Assembly (NCBI GenBank): GCA_047629355.1
Contig: JBLHWU010000042.1
Location: 1 to 34,434, forward strand
Reading direction: 5' to 3'
Source: CAYUNA01 sp047629355
Lineage (GTDB): Bacteria > Bacteroidota > Bacteroidia > Chitinophagales > Saprospiraceae
DNA length: 34,434 nt
A model generated the notes under the pieces. That model did no database searches. It was not told the DNA's origin and was given only the letters and a program-made list of their open reading frames with translations. Position numbers and translations under genes: made by a program. Positions 8,029 to 15,807 of the stretch are shown here, in pieces; the stretch's first letter is position 1, and every line of letters starts with the position of its first letter.

Positions 8029-8240
8029 CGTTCCTTAGAGTAACACGTACTGAAAAAATACTCCTTACTAACAAATTTAGATTTCACACCATTTATCAAA
8101 GAACTTTAAGAATGAAAAATGTCCCAAAAGGATTCCCTTAGGAAAACGCTAAACAATTGAGGACTTTTTTTTGTTTTGGCAAGCGAATTACCTTTTCTTA
8201 AAAATATTTAAACTGCAAACGATAAATCAAGTTAATGCCT

Positions 8241-8248
8241 TATCTTTG
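8241..8248 (+). promoter_or_regulatory. Candidate -7 box for the desaturase gene
   Basis: TATCTTTG matches the Bacteroidota -7 consensus TAnnTTTG exactly. I see no clear -33 box at the right distance. If used, the leader would be about 250 nt and would include the hairpin repeat at 8339-8472. Confidence 0.4.
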
Positions 8249-8338
8249 CAGTTTCAAAATTAGCCTTTCAAATTTCCTAATGAAATAAATCATGAGGTTA
8301 GGGATTTGGATAATAATAATCGATTGAATTTGATATTT

Positions 8339-8472
8339 GAGAAGCTCGAAAATCCTAAGATTTTCGAGCTTCTCAAAACACAGTGCGCCTCGCCTTCGGC
8401 CAGGCGAGTGGGGTTATTGAGGGATGAAAACGGTTTTTATAAAACCGTTTTCATCCCTCGAACACCCTTTGT
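8339..8472 (-). repeat. Composite hairpin repeat, family 2, copy 2
   Basis: It is inverted relative to copy 1. GAGAAGCTCGAAAATC / GATTTTCGAGCTTCTC is a perfect 16-bp stem with a 4-nt loop. A GC block follows (GTGCGCCTCGCCTTCGGC). Then comes the long hairpin GAGGGATGAAAACGGTTTT / AAAACCGTTTTCATCCCTC, a perfect 19-bp stem. It sits 36 bp before the desaturase start. Confidence 0.8.
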
Positions 8473-8507
8473 TTTAAATAGTAATTCTTCATTCTTAATT
8501 AAATACA

Positions 8508-9629
8508 ATGGCAGAGCAGAGTACCCTTACCCAACCGTTGACGGGTCCCGGCACAGGGATTAAATTTTCAAAAAGTGACCGCAAGGATTTTTACACGACG
8601 ATTAAAAAACGAGTGGACGCTTATTTTATAGAAACCAACCAATCGCGGAAAGCAAACACCAGGATGATTGTTAAGACAACTTTCATTTTATCCATTTTTG
8701 CCTTGTCTTATCTTTTGGTGATTTCTAATTGGTTTTCACCAGGAATGATGTTGTTTTTGGCAATTGTTCATGGCTTCTTTGCGGCATTGATTGGACTGAA
8801 TGTGACGCACGATGCCATGCACGGCGCATATTCAGACAAGCCGAAAGTGAATCATCGAATCGGATTGTTTTTTAATATGATTGGCGCGAATGATTATATG
8901 TGGAAGATTAGCCACAACGTTTTGCACCATACATTTACGAATGTAGCGGAACACGATGCGGACATTGACCAATTGCCATTGTTGCGCATGAATACCAAGC
9001 AAGATTTGTGGTGGGTACACCGTTTTCAACACATTTACGTCTTCTTTTTCTATTCTTTGACGACGATTGCGTGGGTATTTCTACGAGACTTTGCGGAATT
9101 TTTTCATCCAAAAGTGAATGGTGCGAAACGAACGAAAACACCTGTTCGAGAATTTGGACGGATGCTAATGTATAAGTGTATTTACTATGCGGTTTTCGTT
9201 GCCGTACCTTTCATTGTAATTGATTTGTCGTGGCAGCAGATTCTTTTAGGATTTGTCATCATGCACTTGGTAGAAGGGGTTACGTTGGCTTTGGTGTTTC
9301 AATTGGCGCATATCGTGGAAGGAACCTCTTTTCCATTGCCAGACCATCAAGGTACTTTGGAAAGCAGTTGGGCGGCGCACCAGATGCAAACGACCGCTGA
9401 TTTTGCTTGCGAAAACGGCTTTGCCAACTACATTTTTGGTGGCTTAAATTTCCAAATAGAACATCACTTATTTCCGAGTATTTGCCATGTGCATTACCGT
9501 GCGCTTGCGCCGATTGTTCGGAAAACGGCGGCGGAATTTGATTTGCCATATCATGAGCATAAGACTTATTTTGGAGCATTGGCTTCGCATGTTCAGACCT
9601 TGAAGGAGTTTGGGCATGGAAAGAAATAA
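8508..9629 (+). CDS. Membrane fatty-acid desaturase (acyl-lipid / front-end type)
   Basis: The 373-residue protein has the three histidine boxes of membrane di-iron desaturases: HDAMH (101-105), HNVLHH (136-141) and QIEHH (316-320). The Gln in the third box is typical of delta-6-like or front-end and linoleoyl desaturases. Hydrophobic segments at about 55-72, 78-98, 172-192 and 222-265 give the usual four-helix layout, with the boxes on the cytoplasmic side. No cytochrome b5 domain is fused, so electrons must come from a separate carrier. The enzyme inserts a cis double bond into membrane fatty acids, adjusting fluidity; regiospecificity cannot be read from sequence. It is transcribed alone, between hairpin repeats, with a strong terminator behind it. 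Family length is normal. Confidence 0.92.
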   Translation: MAEQSTLTQPLTGPGTGIKFSKSDRKDFYTTIKKRVDAYFIETNQSRKANTRMIVKTTFILSIFALSYLLVISNWFSPGMMLFLAIVHGFFAALIGLNVTHDAMHGAYSDKPKVNHRIGLFFNMIGANDYMWKISHNVLHHTFTNVAEHDADIDQLPLLRMNTKQDLWWVHRFQHIYVFFFYSLTTIAWVFLRDFAEFFHPKVNGAKRTKTPVREFGRMLMYKCIYYAVFVAVPFIVIDLSWQQILLGFVIMHLVEGVTLALVFQLAHIVEGTSFPLPDHQGTLESSWAAHQMQTTADFACENGFANYIFGGLNFQIEHHLFPSICHVHYRALAPIVRKTAAEFDLPYHEHKTYFGALASHVQTLKEFGHGKK

Positions 9630-9645
9630 GCTTCTTATTAAAAAG

Positions 9646-9694
9646 AATAGCAAAGCCTGTATTTTATAAAAAATACAGGCTTTGCTATTTTAAA
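9646..9694 (+). terminator. Rho-independent terminator after desaturase
   Basis: AATAGCAAAGCCTGTATTTT pairs perfectly over 20 bp with the right arm at 9670-9689, followed by T and A residues. It is one of the strongest hairpins in the window and may work in both directions. Confidence 0.85.
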
Positions 9695-9725
9695 AAACAA
9701 AAAATCAGGATGCATAAGTATACTG

Positions 9726-9853
9726 TATTTTGACAAAGGAGTTTGAGGGATAAAAGCGGTTTTTGTAAACCGCTTTTATCCCTCAATAACCCGCCTCGCC
9801 GCAGGCGAGGCGCACTATATTTTAAGAAGTTCTAAAATCTTGCGATGTTCTCA
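9726..9853 (+). repeat. Composite hairpin repeat, family 2, copy 3
   Basis: TATTTTGACAAAGGAGTTT leads into the stem GAGGGATAAAAGCGGTTT / AAACCGCTTTTATCCCTC (18 bp, 4-nt loop). The GC block CCGCCTCGCCGCAGGCGAGG then CGCACT follows, with a degenerate CTAAAATCTTGCGATGTTCTC tail of about 20 nt. Confidence 0.8.
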
Positions 9854-9925
9854 CTTCTTAAATTCAAAGCAAACTTAGTTTATACGGTACTAATTCCATG
9901 TTTTTGCTACTTTAATCGAATTTCC

Positions 9926-9956
9926 TTGCATTCTTTGTCGAACCCTCCTACTTTTG
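9926..9956 (+). promoter_or_regulatory. Promoter for the acidic secreted protein gene
   Basis: TTG at 9926-9928 is followed after 20 nt by TACTTTTG at 9949-9956, matching the Bacteroidota TTG / TAnnTTTG pattern. The resulting leader would be about 155 nt. Confidence 0.5.
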
Positions 9957-10116
9957 CTTTTTTTTGACAATAGGGCTGTATCAAAAGGTAAAAACCAAAA
10001 CAAGTAGCAGATACCCGTTATTTATAACATTCAGTTTTTTAATAAACCAGAGATATCCGCAACCTTTTGATTCAGCTTCGTAAGTTCAAATCCAATTTTT
10101 CACTAAAAACAACAAC

Positions 10117-12111
10117 ATGATTAAGACCATGAAAAATTTCTTGACCGCAGTTCTATTATTTTCGGTGACCTTTATGTCTGCACAAAATATTCAGCAGTAC
10201 ATCCCCAAAGATGCAACTTTTGTGGTGACCATGAATCTCAATCATTTGAACAATAAAGTCAACTTACTCGAATTACAACAATACCCTTTTTATGAAATGA
10301 TGGTCGGGCAGATGGCAATGGGCGGCGGCAATGATGCAGAAATGATGGAAGCGATGCTGACTGAACCGTCAAAATTGGGCTTGAACATTATGGAAAAAGC
10401 CTACTTATACGGCGTGATGGACGGAGAGATAATGCGATTTAATCTGATTGCAGCCGTATCCGATAAACAAGCACTTGTCAAGACTATTGAAGCTACTTAT
10501 GCCGAAGAAAATATAGAGGTACAACAAATGAATGGCTTTTCTTATATGGTACCTGGAGATGATTTAACGGTTGCGTGGAATGATAAAGTCCTTATGATGG
10601 GGGCTGTGGAACGAAAAGACTCTGAGGAGGATTATCCTTACGAAGAGTATGCAGAAGAGTATGCAGAAGAGGAAGAGGTAGAGGTAGAAACTATGCCTGA
10701 TTTTGAAGAGATGGAAATCGAGGAAGAAGAGATGGATGTTTTGGAGGAGGAAATTGTTTTTATAGATACATCAATTGAGGAAGAACCAATGCCTGAGTCG
10801 TTGGAAGAAATCACGGAAGATATGCTCGAAGCACCTGTTGAAGAGCCAATGACGGAGTTTAATTTTGTTGATGACTTGGACCCGGAATTGCAGGCGATAA
10901 CTTTGGCATGGATGAAGACGAATTTGAATCGAACTGCTGACAATTCAATAGCGATAAACCCACGTTTTGTGAAAGGCGTGAACTCGAATGATATGCACGT
11001 TTGGTTGGATTATGCGTTTGTGATGGAAATGATTCAAGAGCAACAAGGTGAGGCAACGGGCTTTATGGACGATAATGCAAAAATGGGGATGGAAATGATG
11101 CAAACCCTAATGGGATCGATGTATGACGACGCTTATCTGTCTATCGGAATGAACTTCAATGACGGACGTTGGGTGCTGGATGCTTCGCAATATATGAATC
11201 CAAAATTGACGAAAATGATGACGGGGACTTTTGATAGTAAGTACAATAAAAAAATGGTGAAACACCTTCGAGGCGATGAACTATTAGGTATTTATCATAT
11301 CAATATGAACATGGAGAAGATGGTCGATGGCTATAAAGAATTGGCGAAAGATATAGCAACAGAAGTTCCGATGTACGGCAGTATGGTAGAAAGTGCACTT
11401 GAAATTATAGGGATTTTCATTGATGAAAAAGGTATCAGCAATGTTTTCAATGGCGATATGATTTTTGCAGTGACGGGCATGCAATCAGTTACTCGAATGG
11501 AAACAGTAGTGGAATATGACGACAATTTCAATCCGACAGAAACAGAACAAGAAGTCACCTCAGAGATTCCAGAAATGACGTTTATGATGTCGTATGGCAA
11601 CGAAAAGGACATTATGAAATTTGTGAGACTGGGTGCAAAAGCAAGTGTCTTGCAGCAAGCTGGTCAAAACTTTAAAATCTCCATTCCAAATATGGATATG
11701 GAGGCAACTTTGGCAGTGCGCGATGGTATTTTGTTTGTTTCGAATAGTCAAGATTTGATTAATAGCAACTTTTCAAAAAAATACAAAGGCAAGCAAAAAA
11801 TTGACAAGGCATTGTGTAAAACGATGTGTCAAAGCGCGCAAGTGATGTATTTTGATATTCCTCAAATGATTGCTTCTTTGAAAGCGGAAGAAATGGCGGG
11901 CGCAATGGGTGCTGGCGATTTTGTCAATATTGGAAAACAGAATTTTGAAAGTATGATGATTACCACTTCTAAAACATTGGTGGATGGCGCATTCCGTTCT
12001 GAAATGTCGCTGAATATGACGGATAAAGAGACCAATGCGTTGAAGCAAATTTTTGAAATCATTAATGAAGTTATGGAAACTGCAATGGGTGGCAGTGGGT
12101 CGAAAACGTAG
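10117..12111 (+). CDS. Secreted Met-rich protein with acidic insert (DUF4836-like)
   Basis: The 664-residue product has a signal peptide cleaved near VTFMSA-Q. It then has a domain starting QQYIPKDATFVVTMNLNHL, which resembles the opening of the Bacteroidota DUF4836 family (a 'PKDA' start and repeated amphipathic strands). Residues about 168-248 are a Glu-dominated insert (EEYAEEYAEEEEVEVE and similar) with no likely fold. The body is unusually rich in Met. The C-terminal half resumes with FVKGVNSNDMHVWLDYA. There is no lipobox Cys and no T9SS tail, so a periplasmic location is likely. Function is unknown, and the family match is from memory of the N-terminal pattern only. Met5 is an alternative start. 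It has its own candidate promoter and a terminator behind it. Confidence 0.8.
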   Translation: MIKTMKNFLTAVLLFSVTFMSAQNIQQYIPKDATFVVTMNLNHLNNKVNLLELQQYPFYEMMVGQMAMGGGNDAEMMEAMLTEPSKLGLNIMEKAYLYGVMDGEIMRFNLIAAVSDKQALVKTIEATYAEENIEVQQMNGFSYMVPGDDLTVAWNDKVLMMGAVERKDSEEDYPYEEYAEEYAEEEEVEVETMPDFEEMEIEEEEMDVLEEEIVFIDTSIEEEPMPESLEEITEDMLEAPVEEPMTEFNFVDDLDPELQAITLAWMKTNLNRTADNSIAINPRFVKGVNSNDMHVWLDYAFVMEMIQEQQGEATGFMDDNAKMGMEMMQTLMGSMYDDAYLSIGMNFNDGRWVLDASQYMNPKLTKMMTGTFDSKYNKKMVKHLRGDELLGIYHINMNMEKMVDGYKELAKDIATEVPMYGSMVESALEIIGIFIDEKGISNVFNGDMIFAVTGMQSVTRMETVVEYDDNFNPTETEQEVTSEIPEMTFMMSYGNEKDIMKFVRLGAKASVLQQAGQNFKISIPNMDMEATLAVRDGILFVSNSQDLINSNFSKKYKGKQKIDKALCKTMCQSAQVMYFDIPQMIASLKAEEMAGAMGAGDFVNIGKQNFESMMITTSKTLVDGAFRSEMSLNMTDKETNALKQIFEIINEVMETAMGGSGSKT

Positions 12112-12132
12112 TTGAATTAGCTGAATTAGCAT

Positions 12133-12178
12133 AAAAAAATGCCTAGAGATTTTACAAATCTTCAGGCATTTTTTTTTG
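12133..12178 (+). terminator. Rho-independent terminator
   Basis: ATGCCTAGAGATTT and AATCTTCAGGCAT form a stem with a small loop, flanked by an A run and a run of nine T. It follows the secreted-protein stop codon by about 20 nt and may be bidirectional. Confidence 0.8.
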
Positions 12179-12195
12179 TACTTTTTTTGAAAATT

Positions 12196-12344
12196 ATGGT
12201 TCTTTGGCAAATCCCGAAAAATGATATTTTCAATAGTGATTGGAGCGTCTGCGAACGCTCCAACAATCACCAGTATTTTCCGAGCTTCGAGGTTTCTCGA
12301 ACCTCCAAGCTCTATTGAAAACCACGGTATATGTCAAAAAACCA
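12196..12344. repeat. Cloverleaf-like nested inverted repeat
   Basis: Outer arms (TGGTTCTTTGGCA / TGTCAAAAAACCA) and inner arms (ATTTTCAATAG / CTATTGAAAAC) enclose two hairpins: GATTGGAGCGT with ACGCTCCAACAATC, and GAGCTTCGAGGTTTC with GAACCTCCAAGCTC. It fills the gap between the convergent secreted-protein gene and the response-regulator gene. The outer arm also occurs at 7641 (GGTTCTTTGACA). Confidence 0.65.
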
Positions 12345-12351
12345 AAATCCT

Positions 12352-13038
12352 TTACTCATCCGACAATACAAAACCGCTTCCGTGTACATTCTGAATCTTG
12401 ATATTTTCATCGCTGGCAAGATATTTTCGTAGCCGTGAAATAAACACATCCATACTCTTTCGGTTAAAATAATCACTCTTGCCCCAAAGCGTTTCTAATA
12501 CATAATCGCGCGAAACCAATTCCCCTTTTTTAGCGACCAACAACTGCAACACATCAGACTCCCGTTCGGTTAATTGTCGCATATCATCAGCAAGATGAAG
12601 TCGAAAATTTTGAGCATCAAATTGATAGCGCCCAATCTGATAAGCTTCCTTTTTTACGGGTGGCGCAGAAGCCTTTGACCGTTTTAAAACAGCGGTAAGG
12701 CGCGCGACTAACTCTTCTTCATTCACCGGCTTTTTGATGTAATCGTCTGCACCGATTTTGAACCCTTTCAACACATCAACAGTCATAGATTTAGCAGTTA
12801 AAAAAACCACAGGGACCTGCGCATTTCGACCCCGAATCAACTCTGCAAGCGTGAATCCATCAATCGCTGGCATCATCACATCCAACAAACAAAGGTCGTA
12901 TTCATCAGAATTGAATTGACGCAAACCGTCTGCGCCATTGGCTGCCCAAGTGACGCGAAAGTCCCGCATTTCCAGATATTCTTTGAGCAGAAATCCGAGC
13001 GTTTGGTCATCTTCGACGAGGAGAATTGATGCTTTCAT
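12352..13038 (-). CDS. OmpR-family response regulator
   Basis: The 228-residue protein has a receiver domain (1-115) with acidic residues Glu9/Asp10/Asp11, phospho-acceptor Asp53 (LLDVMMP), switch Thr81 and Lys103 (IKKP). A winged-helix DNA-binding domain follows (about 132-226: QLTERESDVLQLLVAKKGELVSRDYVLETLWG and SMDVFISRLRKYL). It is a normal-length OmpR/PhoB-class regulator, close in pattern to Bacteroides RprY. The sensor kinase gene lies upstream on the same strand, separated by about 280 bp of repeats, so the two are probably a pair. A TTGCGGA heptamer array starts 11 nt before the start codon. Target genes are unknown. Confidence 0.93.
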   Translation of the reverse strand: MKASILLVEDDQTLGFLLKEYLEMRDFRVTWAANGADGLRQFNSDEYDLCLLDVMMPAIDGFTLAELIRGRNAQVPVVFLTAKSMTVDVLKGFKIGADDYIKKPVNEEELVARLTAVLKRSKASAPPVKKEAYQIGRYQFDAQNFRLHLADDMRQLTERESDVLQLLVAKKGELVSRDYVLETLWGKSDYFNRKSMDVFISRLRKYLASDENIKIQNVHGSGFVLSDE

Positions 13039-13048
13039 AACTAGTGTG

Positions 13049-13073
13049 TTGCGGATTGCGGATTGCGGATTGC
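13049..13073. repeat. Heptanucleotide tandem repeat (TTGCGGA) x3
   Basis: Three perfect TTGCGGA units and a partial fourth (TTGC) lie directly upstream of the response-regulator start codon. Unit-number changes would alter spacing to the start. Compare the 17-copy heptamer at 15544 and the degenerate one at 30162. Confidence 0.8.
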
Positions 13074-13091
13074 AAGTTGCTAAAGCGAAGT

Positions 13092-13129
13092 CTTCTTAGA
13101 TAATTACAGAACCGAAACTATCTAAGAAC
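13092..13129. repeat. Hairpin in the kinase-regulator gap
   Basis: TTCTTAGATA pairs with TATCTAAGAA around an 18-nt loop. Transcripts running from the kinase into the regulator would carry it. Confidence 0.6.
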
Positions 13130-13148
13130 ACCTCATGTTAAGTCAATG

Positions 13149-13266
13149 TCTTCGCCAAATGATGAATTATAAATGATGAACGATAAATTTACAATAAGAT
13201 TTGTATTTATATGATTACTAAATAAATACATAACTCTGTTTTCAATTATTCATCATTTGTCGAAGA
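13149..13266. repeat. 118-bp palindrome in the kinase-regulator gap
   Basis: TCTTCGCCAAATGATGAAT pairs with ATTCATCATTTGTCGAAGA with one mismatch, enclosing about 80 bp of AT-rich DNA. It lies between the two genes of the two-component pair. The adjoining bases at 13271-13316 resemble one arm of inner palindrome 2 at 7894. Confidence 0.7.
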
Positions 13267-13317
13267 TATTGTTAAGTAGCACGTACTAATTAATCACTAC
13301 CTGTTCCTTAGCAACCC

Positions 13318-14601
13318 CTAGCTCGAAACCCGCAACCCATATATTTTAAAAATGGTCCCCTTCTCAAAAGCATTTTCTACCGAAATACCAGCGCCGTGGG
13401 CTTCTACAATTTTTTTTACATAATTTAAACCCAATCCGAAGCCTTTGACTTCGTGTAGGTTTTTATTAGGAACGCGGTAGAATTTATCGAATATTTTCTT
13501 TTGAAATTCTAAAGGAATACCGATGCCTTTATCCCTAACAATTAATTGAATCTCGTTATCAATGGATTGTAGCGCTACCTCAATTTGAATTTCATCGGGA
13601 CTATATTTCAACGCATTTTCTAAAAGATTTTGTACTATATTTTTAAAATGAGTCCTGTCCAAGTTGACCATTAAAGACTCTTTTAGAAAATCGGTTTTAA
13701 GCACTCCTCCCCTATTGTCTACTTTTATTTTAAAACCATCCACCACCTCTTTCACCAATTGATTTAAATCCGTCGGCTGCAATTCCAATTGATAATTAGG
13801 ACTTTCTAAAGTTGCCAATTCGAGAACTTTATCAATGTGCGTTTTGAGTTTTTCATTCTCTCGACCAATCATTTCCAAAAATTGATATGCTTTTTCTAAA
13901 TTCCCTTTTTCTAAATGCTCTTTTAAAATCGTGCTTGCCAGAGAAATCGAAAAAACGGGGGTTTTTAACTCATGCGTCAGGTTATTGATGAATTCATTTT
14001 TGATGTCATTCAGTCGCTCTTCCTTGCGCAACATTCGGATTAAAAACCAAAGACAAATCAGTAAGGCCGCCAAAAATAACAACGATGGAATGACTAGATA
14101 ATCTAGTTCGCCAAGCAAATAATTGAAAAGGTTAGAGACGTCTACATGAAGCACCCGTTGCCCATGCGCTTGAGCAATAACGCTATTGTTGAGGGAAATG
14201 CTATAGTAGTCAAACAGGAAACTTTTTTTCACAAATCCCTTACTGGTCATCAAGGTTTCTGAACCATATCGATTGGTAATGGCGAAGGAAAAATCAGGAG
14301 TAACCCCCTTATTTTTAAGCTGTTGTGTAATTAATTGATGAATCCTATTTTTCATCAAAGCGGATTCTTTTTGAAAAACACTATTTTTTAATGGACTCCC
14401 TATCAGCAGTAAATTTCCGAGCGAATCGGCAAAACTTGCTTGCTTTTCTATTTCTAAATTCACTTCTTGCAAACCAATCCGAACCCGTTCGTCGAACCGC
14501 TGCTTCTCCAACTTCACGCCAATCACCAATAGCCAAAACTGAATGACCATGAGACCAAGCAGCGATAATAACAGAATATTGATGGCAATTTTTCTTTTCA
14601 C
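13318..14601 (-). CDS. Sensor histidine kinase
   Basis: The 427-residue protein has a first transmembrane helix (about 8-29), an extracytoplasmic sensor region (30-165) without a family I recognise, and a second helix (about 168-190). It then has a HisKA dimerisation domain with the phosphorylated His210 (NLTHELKTPVFS). The HATPase domain shows an N box (NLLENALKYSP, Asn329), G1 (DKGIGIP, 357-363) and G2 (GFGLGLNYV). There is no HAMP domain between helix 2 and HisKA, a compact layout common in Bacteroidota. It should autophosphorylate and pass phosphate to the OmpR-type regulator downstream. The signal is unknown. The separation of about 280 bp from its partner is unusual, since such pairs normally overlap or nearly touch. 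Confidence 0.93.
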   Translation of the reverse strand: MKRKIAINILLLSLLGLMVIQFWLLVIGVKLEKQRFDERVRIGLQEVNLEIEKQASFADSLGNLLLIGSPLKNSVFQKESALMKNRIHQLITQQLKNKGVTPDFSFAITNRYGSETLMTSKGFVKKSFLFDYYSISLNNSVIAQAHGQRVLHVDVSNLFNYLLGELDYLVIPSLLFLAALLICLWFLIRMLRKEERLNDIKNEFINNLTHELKTPVFSISLASTILKEHLEKGNLEKAYQFLEMIGRENEKLKTHIDKVLELATLESPNYQLELQPTDLNQLVKEVVDGFKIKVDNRGGVLKTDFLKESLMVNLDRTHFKNIVQNLLENALKYSPDEIQIEVALQSIDNEIQLIVRDKGIGIPLEFQKKIFDKFYRVPNKNLHEVKGFGLGLNYVKKIVEAHGAGISVENAFEKGTIFKIYGLRVSS

Positions 14602-14782
14602 ATTTTATGGGTTGTGGGTTACTTGTTTATATGACGTAAATTTAGGCGTTTTCGTTGGTGGGTTAACTCTTTGTTTGCATTTTTTTATTTTAAAATAAAG
14701 GTTTTGTTTTAAAAATGATTTACTTTGCGTTGTTTAATAGAAATTGTTCGAATTAATCAATACGTGGTTCTAAATGATTTCA

Positions 14783-14934
14783 TTTGACAAAGGGAGTTTG
14801 AGGGACAGATTCTAGTTTACAAACCAGAATCTGCCCCTCAAGAACACACCGCGCGCCGCCTGCGGCGGCGCGGAAGAAGGACTGGAGGGAGGCAATGGTT
14901 TTAAAACCATTGCCTCCCTCAAACTCCCTTTGTC
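14783..14934. repeat. Composite hairpin repeat, family 2, copy 4 (double hairpin)
   Basis: It begins TTTGACAAAGGGAGTTTGAG and ends with the mirror image (CTCAAACTCCCTTTGTC), so the whole unit is symmetrical. It holds two stems: a slightly imperfect one with CAGATTCT / AGAATCTG, and a perfect 18-bp one at 14885-14920 (GAGGGAGGCAATGGTTTT and its complement). The GC block GCGCCGCCTGCGGCGGCGCG lies between them. It sits 45 bp before ruvC. Confidence 0.8.
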
Positions 14935-14979
14935 TTTCTAAGTAAACGTGCTACTTTACTTGAATATCCATAATTTAAA

Positions 14980-15546
14980 ATGCAAAAAAAAGAAGTCAAA
15001 CCTTACCGTCTTTTGGGCATTGACCCAGGCACTAATCAACTCGGTTATGCGGTCATTGAAGTGACGGGTAAAAATTTAAAACCATTGGATATTGGGATTG
15101 TTTCCATGACGCATTTGAAGGAACAACAATTTAAATTAAAGAAGATATTTGAGCGCATTACGACCATTATCGAGATTTACAAGCCAAAGGAAATGGCGAT
15201 TGAAGCGGTCTTCTATGGTAAAAATGTGCAGTCGATGTTGAAGCTTGGACGGGCGCAAGGGGTGGCGATGGCGGCGGCAATCACGAGTGGTGTGGAAATT
15301 ACGGAGTATTCACCGAAAGAAATTAAAAAATCAATTACAGGTAGTGGAAATGCTTCCAAAGAGCAAGTGGCGGCGATGTTAAAAAGTACGCTAAAAGTTA
15401 ATTTGGAGGGGCATTATTTGGATGCGACAGATGCATTGGGGGTGGCGGTTTGTCATTTTTACAAGAGCAATTCGCCACTTGGAGGTGGGAAGCGGTATTC
15501 AGATTGGGGGGCGTTTTTGAAGGAGAATCCGAAGCGGGTGAAATGA
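14980..15546 (+). CDS. ruvC: Holliday junction endodeoxyribonuclease RuvC
   Basis: The 188-residue protein has the RuvC fold with its four acidic catalytic residues: Asp15 (LLGIDPGTNQLGYAV), Glu75 (MAIEAVFYGKN), and Asp148 and Asp151 (LDATDALGVAVCHF). The segment SMLKLGRAQGVAMAA is also conserved. RuvC cleaves Holliday junctions symmetrically with RuvAB during recombinational repair. It stands alone here, without ruvA or ruvB, as is common in Bacteroidota. Its TGA stop is the first three bases of a 17-unit TGAGCAA array. The C-terminal tail after residue 165 (Gly/Lys/Arg-rich) is slightly longer than in E. coli. I found no exact -7 box in the gap upstream. Confidence 0.96.
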   Translation: MQKKEVKPYRLLGIDPGTNQLGYAVIEVTGKNLKPLDIGIVSMTHLKEQQFKLKKIFERITTIIEIYKPKEMAIEAVFYGKNVQSMLKLGRAQGVAMAAAITSGVEITEYSPKEIKKSITGSGNASKEQVAAMLKSTLKVNLEGHYLDATDALGVAVCHFYKSNSPLGGGKRYSDWGAFLKENPKRVK

Positions 15547-15662
15547 GCAATGAGCAATGAGCAATGAGCAATGAGCAATGAGCAATGAGCAATGAGCAAT
15601 GAGCAATGAGCAATGAGCAATGAGCAATGAGCAATGAGCAATGAGCAATGAGCAATGAGCAA
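15544..15662. repeat. Heptanucleotide tandem repeat, 17 perfect copies of TGAGCAA
   Basis: Seventeen uninterrupted TGAGCAA units (119 bp) start at the TGA stop codon of ruvC and end 6 bp before its terminator. The unit reads through all three frames on both strands. Perfect identity implies recent expansion or active slippage. Confidence 0.97.
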
Positions 15663-15667
15663 TTTAA

Positions 15668-15708
15668 AAAAGTTCTGACGGAAATAAATTTGTCAGAACT
15701 TTTTTTTT
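15668..15708 (+). terminator. Rho-independent terminator after ruvC
   Basis: AAAGTTCTGAC pairs with GTCAGAACTTT around a 12-nt loop and ends in a run of nine or more T. The A run to the left could serve minus-strand transcription too. Confidence 0.85.
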
Positions 15709-15807
15709 GAATTAATTTTTTCCTTTTTGAATATTAAAACTCAATAAAATGAGTGGACACCGAAGTATCCACCCCAAATTGAACTGTAATTCAAAATTGA
15801 TTTCTTA

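Larger units (their letters stand above)
7675..8070. repeat. Nested set of long palindromes
   Basis: The outer arms (7675-7696 and 8049-8070, about 22 bp with three mismatches, containing TTTTTCAGT / ACTGAAAAA) enclose two further inverted repeats listed separately. A second ACTTTTTCAGTACG at 7863-7876 also pairs with CGTACTGAAAAA at 8046-8057. Flanking GGTTCTTTGACA (7641) and TATCAAAGAAC (8094) form still another outer pair. This fills most of the 880-bp gap 7626-8507 after the pentapeptide-repeat gene. No coding sequence is present. Confidence 0.7.

Noticed and set aside
8306..8563. Open frame of 85 codons before the desaturase
   Set aside because: It is made mostly of the hairpin repeat. 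A similar peptide (QCASPSARRVG and QCASPAARRVG) appears at 30802 from another copy, so the likeness comes from the repeat, not a gene.
11773..12270. Minus-strand frame of 165 codons
   Set aside because: It lies antisense to the secreted Met-rich gene and is Phe/His-rich, as expected from a shadow frame.
15398..15662. Minus-strand frames reading LIAHCSL repeats
   Set aside because: They are translations of the TGAGCAA array and antisense to ruvC.
15544..15662. CRISPR array
   Set aside because: The unit is 7 bp with no spacers. It is a simple tandem repeat.
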